Assembly (NCBI RefSeq): GCF_001375535.1
Contig: NZ_LN831197.1
Location: 2,472,805 to 2,536,804, forward strand
Direction of reading: 5' to 3'
Source: Bacillus niameyensis
GTDB taxonomy: Bacteria > Bacillota > Bacilli > Bacillales > Bacillaceae_C
DNA length: 64,000 nucleotides
Part shown: in pieces, positions 55,726 through 63,900 of the stretch
How the letters are laid out: each line of letters begins with the position of its first letter
How positions within the stretch are numbered: position 1 is the first letter of the stretch
Notes under the pieces: generated by a model
What the model was told of the DNA's origin: nothing
What the model saw: the letters and a program-made list of their open reading frames with translations, nothing else
Databases searched by the model: none
Program-made: the position numbers and the translations under genes

Positions 55726-56862
55726 GTGAACTTTGATGTGCATTCCCTTCCCTCCCCTTGTTATATAGTTGATGAGGCATTATTGATTAAAAACCTTGAA
55801 AAATTGAAATCTGTTATTGATCAGACAGGCTGTAAAATATTATTAGCTCAAAAGGGATTTTCGATGTTTTCGGTGTATCCTTTGATTGGAAAGTATTTAG
55901 ATGGCGTTACCTCCAGTTCACTTTGGGAGGCGCGCCTTGGGAAAGAAGAAATGGGGAAAGAGGTACATACCTACTCCCCTGCTTTTTCGGAAACCGATTT
56001 TGATGAGATTTTGGAGGTTTCCGATCATATTGTCTTTAACTCTTTCCATCAGTTGCGAAAGTTTAAAGATAAGGTGCAAGGTTATCCGAAGAAAGTTGAA
56101 ATAGGGATCCGCATTAATCCCGAATATTCGGAAGTCGAAACAGCAATCTATGATCCATGTGCTTTAGGTTCAAGATTAGGTGTTCGCTTGGCCAATTTTG
56201 AACCCGATCAGCTGGACGACATTGATGGACTCCACTTCCATACAATGTGTGAACAGAATTCGGATGTATTGGAACGTACCGTAAAAGTAGTCGATGAGAA
56301 ATTCGGGAAGTACTTAAAAGGCATGAAATGGCTTAATTTCGGGGGCGGTCATCATATTACACGCCAAGATTATGATATTGATAAGCTCGTGCAATCGATT
56401 ATTTACATGCGCGATAAATATGACCTTGAGATTTATTTAGAGCCTGGGGAAGCGATTGCATTGAACACAGGCTATTTGGTTGCTACAGTGCTCGATATCG
56501 TTGAAAGTCAAATACCAGCCGCAATCTTAGATACATCTGCCGCTTGTCATATGCCAGATGTGTTGGAAATGCCGTACCGTCCAGGGATTATTAATGCAGG
56601 AAACCCAAATGAAAAATCCTATACGTATCGATTGGGTGGGCCTACTTGCCTAGCAGGAGACATTATTGGTGATTACTCCTTTGACGAACCTTTAAAGGCA
56701 GGCGACAAGCTCGTATTTACAGATATGGCACACTATACGATGGTGAAAAATAATACGTTTAATGGTGTTAACTTGCCGGCGATTGTATTAAATACTGTGG
56801 ATGAAGGCGTAAAGGTTGTTAAAGAATTTGGGTATGAGGATTTTAGGAATAGATTGTCGTGA
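55726..56862 (+). CDS. nspC: Carboxynorspermidine/carboxyspermidine decarboxylase
   Basis: A 378-residue PLP decarboxylase of the alanine-racemase fold (NspC type) that removes CO2 from the dehydrogenase product to give spermidine or norspermidine. The PLP lysine lies in LLAQKGFSMFS; HFHTMCEQ and FGGGHHITR are conserved; LDTSAACHMPDVLEMPYRP near 270 closes the active site. The GTG at 55726 follows GGGAGG at ten bases; the in-frame ATG six codons earlier overlaps the previous stop and has no ribosome site. Confidence 0.92.
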   Translation: MNFDVHSLPSPCYIVDEALLIKNLEKLKSVIDQTGCKILLAQKGFSMFSVYPLIGKYLDGVTSSSLWEARLGKEEMGKEVHTYSPAFSETDFDEILEVSDHIVFNSFHQLRKFKDKVQGYPKKVEIGIRINPEYSEVETAIYDPCALGSRLGVRLANFEPDQLDDIDGLHFHTMCEQNSDVLERTVKVVDEKFGKYLKGMKWLNFGGGHHITRQDYDIDKLVQSIIYMRDKYDLEIYLEPGEAIALNTGYLVATVLDIVESQIPAAILDTSAACHMPDVLEMPYRPGIINAGNPNEKSYTYRLGGPTCLAGDIIGDYSFDEPLKAGDKLVFTDMAHYTMVKNNTFNGVNLPAIVLNTVDEGVKVVKEFGYEDFRNRLS

Positions 56863-56868
56863 GGATGA

Positions 56869-56912
56869 AAAGGTTGCCCCCAAATAGACAGATCATACGG
56901 GGCTACCTTTTT
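56869..56912. terminator. Terminator of the polyamine operon
   Basis: AAAGGTTGCCCC pairs with GGGGCTACCTTT across 18 bases, then TTTTT. Works for both strands. Confidence 0.85.
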
Positions 56913-57034
56913 CAACTATAAGTTTCAAACAAATTTTCACTAATGATCCCAACTACGTTCAGAAGATAAAACGGAAATCCCTAATCTTATTTTAGTTACG
57001 GGATACGGGACTGTAGCCAAGACCTAATTGGTTA

Positions 57035-57295
57035 TTATTTTAATCCAGCTCTCCTTTGAATTCTTGAAATATCTTTTTCAGTATTCCAAACACGTTGCGA
57101 AAGTGCTTCTATACTATCCAGTTGTTCATCTACTCTTTCGCTTACTGTCACTAGAAGTTCATAGATTTTATTCTGTTCTTCTTTCAATTCCTTGATATTG
57201 CCCTTGATTTCCTCTTGCCCTTTTTCAAGGACATTTTGCCCTTCTTTTAGGGAATTAAGCTTTTCTAGTATTTGTTGTAATAGCTTTTCTTCCAT
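57035..57295 (-). CDS. Small coiled-coil protein downstream of the CRISPR array
   Basis: An 86-residue highly charged protein, heptad-patterned throughout (EEKLLQQILEKLNSLKEGQN, then VSERVDEQLDSIEALSQRVW). No membrane segment. The ATG at 57295 lies nine bases after AGGAG; an in-frame TTG three codons earlier would touch that site. It lies 62 bases beyond the oldest repeat on the strand on which the array is read, and no terminator separates them, so it may be co-transcribed. Similar short coiled-coil proteins are common in Bacillus; no link to CRISPR is known to me. Confidence 0.65.
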   Translation of the reverse strand: MEEKLLQQILEKLNSLKEGQNVLEKGQEEIKGNIKELKEEQNKIYELLVTVSERVDEQLDSIEALSQRVWNTEKDISRIQRRAGLK

Positions 57296-57357
57296 TAGAA
57301 TCAACTCCTAATATTAGTCTAATGTATTTTATATTTCCATACATACACGGTATATCG

Positions 57358-58580
57358 GTTTTCCCATACTAAAAAACTGAAAGAGTGCCAAAACAATAAC
57401 AGAAGAACGTATTAATTGGATACTGTTTTCCTATACCAAAAACTGAAAGAGTGCCAAAACTAACTGTTGAATTTACAGCTTATCCATTTAGTTTTCCTAT
57501 ACCAAAAACTGAAAGAGTGCCAAAACCTTGTTGGATATTTGCATTTCGTAAAAAATGTTTTCCTATACCAAAAACTGAAAGAGTGCCAAAACATCGGTTC
57601 CTATGAGGACAGTGATTCAGAGTTTTCCTATACCAAAAACTGAAAGAGTGCCAAAACGTCAAATGGGCTGAAGCTATGATCCAGCGTGTTTTCCTATACC
57701 AAAAACTGAAAGAGTGCCAAAACGCTGAGATCACTATGTATCACCTCCTTAAAGTTTTCCTATACCAAAAACTGAAAGAGTGCCAAAACTCAAGCACTTG
57801 AAGAATTATCGCAACTCAAGTTTTCCTATACCAAAAACTGAAAGAGTGCCAAAACTACCTGCATTAAATAGTCATAATCTCCTGAGTTTTCCTATACCAA
57901 AAACTGAAAGAGTGCCAAAACCGCTGACAAAACAACAAAAAGCACGTGCAGTTTTCCTATACCAAAAACTGAAAGAGTGCCAAAACTTCTTATATTGTTT
58001 ATATTTGTAGGGATATGTTTTCCTATACCAAAAACTGAAAGAGTGCCAAAACTTATGTTAGGATTTCCGTCCGTGTAATAAAGTTTTCCTATACCAAAAA
58101 CTGAAAGAGTGCCAAAACCATACATCCTTGATAATTCCAATTATAACAGTTTTCCTATACCAAAAACTGAAAGAGTGCCAAAACAAAGCTATACCTTTTA
58201 CAATGGTGAATAATGTTTTCCTATACCAAAAACTGAAAGAGTGCCAAAACAAGACGGTCAATCATATTCAACTTTAAAGCGTTTTCCTATACCAAAAACT
58301 GAAAGAGTGCCAAAACATTATCAAAGAGTCCTGGTTCTTCTTCTTGGTTTTCCTATACCAAAAACTGAAAGAGTGCCAAAACCCTCCGGGTAATTACCCA
58401 GAGTCAAAATCGGTTTTCCTATACCAAAAACTGAAAGAGTGCCAAAACTTGTCCCCGGGATTTTCTCCGCTACCTTGGGTTTTCCTATACCAAAAACTGA
58501 AAGAGTGCCAAAACTATTAGGAGCAATTGTAGGTTATTTATGGGGTTTTCCTATACCAAAAACTGAAAGAGTGCCAAAAC
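57358..58580 (-). CRISPR. Type II-A CRISPR array, 19 repeats and 18 spacers
   Basis: Repeats are 36 bp. Eighteen copies are identical; the copy at 57358-57394 has two substitutions and one inserted A and marks the old (trailer) end. Spacers are 29-30 bp (16 of 30, 2 of 29). In crRNA sense (minus strand) the repeat begins GTTTTGGCACTC and ends GGTATAGGAAAAC, which parallels the S. aureus Cas9 repeat (GTTTTAGTACTC to GGTATGAGG) as I recall it. That, the degenerate end, the leader promoter and the tracrRNA anti-repeat all agree on minus-strand reading. Repeat starts: 57358, 57425, 57491, 57557, 57622, 57688, 57754, 57820, 57886, 57951, 58017, 58083, 58149, 58215, 58281, 58347, 58413, 58479, 58545. 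Confidence 0.98.
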
Positions 58581-58616
58581 CTCATTTTTATTATAACATA
58601 GGCTAAAATGTTTTAG
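58581..58616 (-). promoter_or_regulatory. CRISPR leader with embedded promoter
   Basis: Only about 32 bases separate the csn2 stop from the newest repeat. On the minus strand they contain an extended -10, TGTTATAAT (hexamer at 58590-58595), so the transcript would start about three bases before repeat 1. The -35 region overlaps the csn2 stop and is weak. The last leader bases AAAATGAG resemble the leader-anchoring ATTTGAG known in streptococcal type II-A loci, which directs spacer insertion. Confidence 0.7.
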
Positions 58617-59572
58617 GAATATGAACTCAAGAACTTGCTAATATTCGGCGAAACCTTTGATAAATCAAGGTTTAAATCAATACTTAAGTTTTTGGAGATA
58701 ACATACAACACTGCAATCACTGATTCTTGATAATTGTGGGTAAAGGCATTTTCTAGAGTTCCATCACCATATTTATCCACATGATCAATAACCATTTGCT
58801 GAACCTCCCTATAAATAGCATCTTGGCAATAAAAGGGTAGCTCAGACAGGATTATCTGTTTCATATTCTCCAAAATCGCATTATTGATAATTCTTCCGTT
58901 AAATATATAGTTTCTATTTCCTACTTGTGCAATTGAATTTGTTACAATAATAAAACGCGTTCCAACTTCTAATAAATCATGGACCATCCCAATAAAATTA
59001 GCCAATTCCTTTTTAGACGCGTATAATTCTGGAAGCTCCACAATAATGATACGCTTCTTATCCATCCCTCTTTCGGCACATAATTGAAGTATTAGTTTTT
59101 TATATTCAATCGGGGTCATTAATTGGTTCATCGACTGAAAGGTAAGGTGTTTTTTCAAAAAGTCCAATTCGAAATTCGCTAGATCTAATTTTAAATCAAA
59201 CCTTTTTAGTTTATGACTAATGAATTGAACTTCTTCAATCAATTCCTCCCAGATAGAAATCAATTCATAATAAGATGGGATCATAGTCAGTTCGTCTGAC
59301 ATTTCGTCGAGTAAGATTTTTAACGGTGATTTAGTATTTATCTTATCCAATTCCAAACTAGCATCGAAGGGTATAAATATACATTCCCAGTCTTGTTTAT
59401 GAAGTAATTGCGTATCCTCATAAATCTGCACATCAGACTTTTTTTCATTAAAAAAATCATTGATCTTGCGTACCAAAGTAAACCATTTTTGATGGGAGCC
59501 TTTCAACACTGTGAGAGGACCAACTTCAATTTCAACCTCACGTCCATTACCTTCAATATGCCAAATGATCAT
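58613..59572 (-). CDS. csn2: CRISPR adaptation protein Csn2, long form
   Basis: A 319-residue Csn2-family protein, by position (last cas gene, before the leader) and by general character. Csn2 forms a ring-shaped tetramer that slides on DNA ends and acts with Cas1-Cas2 and Cas9 in spacer acquisition. The classical Csn2 has about 220 residues; longer versions of 310-350 occur with small Cas9 proteins such as S. thermophilus CRISPR1. KKRIIIVELPELYASKKELANF and EVGTRFIIVTNS fit the degenerate P-loop-like core. Sequence similarity within the family is low, so the call rests partly on context. ATG overlaps the cas2 stop (ATGA). Confidence 0.85.
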   Translation of the reverse strand: MIIWHIEGNGREVEIEVGPLTVLKGSHQKWFTLVRKINDFFNEKKSDVQIYEDTQLLHKQDWECIFIPFDASLELDKINTKSPLKILLDEMSDELTMIPSYYELISIWEELIEEVQFISHKLKRFDLKLDLANFELDFLKKHLTFQSMNQLMTPIEYKKLILQLCAERGMDKKRIIIVELPELYASKKELANFIGMVHDLLEVGTRFIIVTNSIAQVGNRNYIFNGRIINNAILENMKQIILSELPFYCQDAIYREVQQMVIDHVDKYGDGTLENAFTHNYQESVIAVLYVISKNLSIDLNLDLSKVSPNISKFLSSYS

Positions 59573-59898
59573 AATATCACCATTGGCTCGTCTGTCATAA
59601 CTTCTTCTTGAATAGACTTTCCGCCAACAAGAATAAGCATTTTTTCATACTGCTTTTCAGTAACAGCCATTATGCGGATGGATCCTTTAGATGGTAAATT
59701 TCTTTTCAGACTTTCAATGTATTGAAATAAACTTGTTCGATTCGGGAATATTTTTGCATAAACAGAAAACTGCAGCATAATGAAACCATTATTAATCAAA
59801 TATTTTCGAAATCTAGCATAAATTCGTCGTTCCTCTTTTGTATTCATCGGGAGATCAAAAAATAACATTAACCTCATAACTCTATATGGCGATGCCAT
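59569..59898 (-). CDS. cas2: CRISPR-associated endoribonuclease-fold protein Cas2
   Basis: A 109-residue ferredoxin-fold protein that bridges two Cas1 dimers in the integrase. The first strand is MRLMLFFDLPMNTKEERR with the usual Asp; GFIMLQFSVYAKIFPN is the conserved middle. The first ATG (59898) gives ASPYRVMRLM, parallel to the SYRYMRMILM start of S. pyogenes Cas2; a second ATG at 59877 is possible. Overlaps the cas1 end by 17 bases, and no strong ribosome site is seen, which suggests translational coupling. Confidence 0.93.
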   Translation of the reverse strand: MASPYRVMRLMLFFDLPMNTKEERRIYARFRKYLINNGFIMLQFSVYAKIFPNRTSLFQYIESLKRNLPSKGSIRIMAVTEKQYEKMLILVGGKSIQEEVMTDEPMVIL

Positions 59899-60781
59899 CT
59901 TGTGGGTAAACTAATATATCCAATTCATTTTGGTTCATTGCTTTTATAAATGATTGAATATATAAGTCTATGGCATTTAATACAGTTTGATTTTGACCCC
60001 CGATATTGATCTTAGCACTTAAACGACGAATTAAATTTTGTTTCATTTCCCGATTTAAATAATCCGAATCCCCTGCAGTCATATAGACCCACAAATCTAT
60101 CACCGGTCTGAAAATCTCCATGCAATCATCGACAAGATTAAATGCATTAAATTGATTTCGATGACCAATGCCATATGCCGGATGTAACCCATACGCTACT
60201 ATTGTTCTAGCAAAACATGCCCTTAACACTATATACCCGTAGTTTAAAGCCGCATTATACGTATCAATAGCCCCCCGCTCTCTACGAAAATCCGTCCCAA
60301 ATAACTCATTAAAATAGATTTTTGCTGCATGTCCTTCACGATTGCTAGAATCTTCAAATAGAACATTATTTGACAGCGTATTCATTTTTGAAATTACACT
60401 CGGATCCTTGTCAAGATACTGAAGTACGGATACCTGGTTTTTTATTTTAATCTGAATAATTTTTTGCCACATCTCTCCCCTTGCATCATCAGACCACTTC
60501 ATTTGTTGATACAAAACTCCATAAACACGATAGTGGCTATAAAGTCCAATAGAGAAAACATTTGGATGATGGGATTCATCACAAAAGATTAGCAAAATAT
60601 GATACTCCGCTAACTTATTCATTAATCGCCCAGTAACTACAGTTCTAGTGTTGTCTACAACAATGGTGTGAATGTCTGAAAGAGGAATTAAAATTTCCTG
60701 CTCTTCTTTCACAACTTTCAAGTTATCAAGATAGAGTTTCATTTCTTCCGCTTCTGAAATATAAATAATCCTCCAGCTCAC
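59882..60781 (-). CDS. cas1: CRISPR-associated integrase Cas1 (type II)
   Basis: A 299-residue Cas1 that inserts spacers at the leader end. Metal ligands: Glu in SNREGHAAKIYF near residue 148, His in YGIGHRNQFNAFN near 205 and Asp/Glu in LVDDCMEIFRP near 220. Start is GTG 60781, since AGGGGAGGAAG lies a few bases upstream. Only about 30 bases separate this start from the tracrRNA terminator. Confidence 0.96.
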   Translation of the reverse strand: MSWRIIYISEAEEMKLYLDNLKVVKEEQEILIPLSDIHTIVVDNTRTVVTGRLMNKLAEYHILLIFCDESHHPNVFSIGLYSHYRVYGVLYQQMKWSDDARGEMWQKIIQIKIKNQVSVLQYLDKDPSVISKMNTLSNNVLFEDSSNREGHAAKIYFNELFGTDFRRERGAIDTYNAALNYGYIVLRACFARTIVAYGLHPAYGIGHRNQFNAFNLVDDCMEIFRPVIDLWVYMTAGDSDYLNREMKQNLIRRLSAKINIGGQNQTVLNAIDLYIQSFIKAMNQNELDILVYPQDGIAI

Positions 60782-60811
60782 TCAATCTTCCTCCCCTACT
60801 ATTTTTCAGAG

Positions 60812-60918
60812 AAAAAGAAAAGAACCCCAGTAAAATGGGGTTCTGAGTTCGGGATAAACCCTTGTTTTGACAGGTTCTCCCAGCTTTTGGTATAGGGCAA
60901 TAGACGTCTCCATTGCCC
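60812..60918 (-). ncRNA. tracrRNA between cas9 and cas1
   Basis: The anti-repeat is at 60864-60900: on the plus strand it begins GTTTTGACAGG and ends TTTTGGTATAGGG, matching the reverse complement of the plus-strand repeat at both ends with a bulge in the middle, as in natural tracr:crRNA duplexes. Read on the minus strand it continues AAAACAAGGGTTTATCCC (small nexus-like hairpin GGG/CCC, compare AAAACAAGGC in the S. aureus tracrRNA), then AGAACCCC / GGGGTTCT (60821-60844) and TTTCTTTTTC, a Rho-independent end. Its 5' part can form GGGCAAT / ATTGCCC around a GACGTC. Length is about 100 nt. Confidence 0.9.
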
Positions 60919-60922
60919 CTTT

Positions 60923-60951
60923 AGGATACCCCATCCTACTATAGTTGTAAA
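60923..60951 (-). promoter_or_regulatory. Candidate tracrRNA promoter overlapping the end of cas9
   Basis: On the minus strand TTTACA (60946-60951), 17-bp spacer, TATCCT (60923-60928). The -35 box lies in the last cas9 codons. Predicted start near 60916, just before the anti-repeat. Confidence 0.55.
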
Positions 60952-63900
60952 GTGTTTTTGAAATTTTCTTTTTCCACTTTATAAGTATTGCCTAAAACAT
61001 CGACATTATACTTAACTATGTTTTTAAATGTGGATGGGGATAGAAAGCCGTCTTTTCGATCTTGTTTTTTCTTATCTATGAAATCAACCTCTATTTTATT
61101 GTCCCTCGGCATCGCATCTCCTCTAAAAATCCTAAAGTAAGAACCTTCTTTCCTTTCAAAAGAAAATAAATCATTCTTATAAAGGCTCATCTGAAACTCA
61201 AATGTGTCATCAATCTTCTTATAATCCTTCATTTTTTCCTCATTGTACTTTTCCATGTCTAATACATATTTATTCCCTTGCTGCTTAAACCAATGATAAG
61301 GGACGCCCAAATATTTATACTTACCTTCAGCATTCTTATAAAGATCCACCCTAACCCCCTTAATGCTTAGTAAGACCACATCGCTTTTAGCACCTGGATA
61401 CTTATCCGTGATTTTCATGTGGACACCCAACTTACGATCACGATATCTTAAAGTTTTCACCGGAACTTTTCCATCCTTCATAACATAACCATGATCATTA
61501 TAATAAGCTTTAAAAGGGTTATCCGCATTTTTATATTCTTTTACAATAAGCTGTATCAATTCGAAAAGTTTTGGATTATGTTCAGCAATAAGAAAGCTAT
61601 TAGGGCTTTTCTCAAGTCTCTTTAATAATGGTTCAACACCATGTTTATCCAGATTGTAAATATTAGATACCTTCCCAAGATAATACGTGTCTCCATCTTT
61701 CTCCCTCGTTCCATAAATCGTCTGATTCGACATAGTCCGATTCACTTTACGATCGACCTTATGAGAATATTTCACCTTAGATTCATAATTCATTAGATTT
61801 CGTATAAAAGAGAGGTATTTATGTTTAAAAAACTCATTCTCTTCCAATATTTCTCCAGTCTCTCTATTAACAACAACACCTTCTTCACTCATATCAAACT
61901 CTTTAAGGAACTCAAAAATGGGCATACGTCCTATTGCCGCAACAATCAGAGCATCAATAGCATGATGGGCATGACTTTCTTCTCTGTCCTTATTTAATCT
62001 AGCCCTTCGTCTAAAAGCTGCAGTAAAGGATCCCCTAATGGATAACACCTTCGTATCAATATTATGACTGTTAAAGAAAGTACGAAGAGACATAGAAAAG
62101 CTCCGCATTGCGTACTGTGTATCTACTAGATTTCGATTAATAAATTCTTTTTGTAATTCCTCATTATGAGCAATATCTCGTATTTCAAGCAAGTAATCCT
62201 TTTTCTTGTTATTGATTTTCCTACTCTTATATAAGTTCAAAACTTCTACCTTAAACTGGTCAAACGAACGTGATGCTTGTCCAGTTGAAAAATATTGAAA
62301 AGGTGTTTTTTGTCCCTTTTTCTGATTTTCTCTGTGATAACAAAGAACTTTATTTGCTTGGCTATCATCAAAGGATAGTGAAACAGGTAATATATGGTCA
62401 ATTTCAAATTTTGAGGGATCCTGTACAATATCATTAATTGAGATACTTCTACCAGAATAAATGCATTTTCTATCCTGAGACACCCAAAGTTTTAATGCGA
62501 GATGTTGTTTGCTATTAAGCCGAAGATCTTTTAATGATTTCACTCCTAAAAGTTTGGCCATTTCTTTTTCATGCTTACCGATCTCTCTTTGAAAATCGGA
62601 ATATTGTTTTCTTTTTTCCTCACTATTTTTCTCTCGTGCTGTTTCTATTACAATGGCATCCATTTCGCCGTATCTTTTACGCACTTCATTGACTATTTTA
62701 ATTGCCTCACGATGCGCCCTTTTTGCAACAGTGCTAAGAATAGCATCACCATCAAACATAACTTTTGTTTGAGTCTTCAAGTCAGAAAGGCGTTTTTCCT
62801 CTAGTTTTCTTTCCGCAAACAATTCCATTTGATTTTTGTTTGTGTACCATAGATCCTCTAAAATTAGTTCAATTGCTTTTTTTGATAGGGCGTGGTAACC
62901 CTTAAAGGAGGTACTTTCCTTAAAAGCATTAACTATTCTATCAATAGTTTCTTGATCATATTCCGAAAACAATGGCTTTAATTGCTCTTCTCGCCTGTAA
63001 TAAGATTTTTCTGCCGTTAATATTTCAATAATGTCGTCAATTAAATCTATGTCCTCTAGGATGGATGAAGGCAAATCATTTTTGTCTACGATCTTTTTAA
63101 GTTCTTTGAATCCTGTAAATTCCGTAAAAATTGGTTTGTCGGTTTTCAAATCAATACGATATCCACTCACATCTGAATCATCCGAAATACCTTTATACTT
63201 TAGAATTTGTGTAAGGGTAATATTTTTGCCCTTTTTGATAAAATGATCAATCAAGTAAAGTTTGTCTTCATAAGTGAGATATTCACCATTGATCAATAAT
63301 TTGTTTAAATCGCCACTTAAAAGATTATATAAGTCGGCTGTATATGACATTTTTGCAATGCGAAGATGGTCAGGAAAATATGTACATATTCCACGCATCT
63401 TGTTAATCATGGATGTATAGGCTAATTTCCCGTCTTTATCTAAATAATACTGCCCATAGGGGGTTGGTGACTTTTCAGATCCAGGACCATCGAAATATTC
63501 ACGTTTTGATTTTAAGATATTGATAAAATCCTCAATAAATTCATCCGTAATTTCCGAATATCTTTGTTGTTGTCTTATCAATATCGCACGTGCTTCTTTC
63601 ACATAGTCCTCTGTGCGAAACCTATTTTCATGATTTCTAATTTTTTCATGACCATTTGAAAGACGTTCCAATTGGACTTCACAGATATAACGGTTTTCTA
63701 GAAATTTCCTATTCCTTGATAATTGTTCTTTAGTCGATAGTTCATTGCCGCTCGATTTTTCATCTTCGGGTGAGTCAAGCGTTGTTCCTCTTCTTTTTAC
63801 TAAGTGGTATAACCCTGCAACTAATTCTTCTTTAGATACCTCTCCAAAAATAGCGTTATACCTAGCTTGGTATGGATCCATTTTCCCAATTGATTCAGAA

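Noticed and set aside
57035-57295. Coiled-coil gene as a new CRISPR accessory (for example an anti-toxin or ring protein)
   Set aside because: Only position supports it; similar small coiled-coil proteins occur widely without CRISPR.
57480-58261. Open frames of 67-84 codons on both strands with repeated FGTLSVFGIGK- or FPIPKTERVPK-type peptides
   Set aside because: They are translations of the CRISPR repeats and spacers, not genes.
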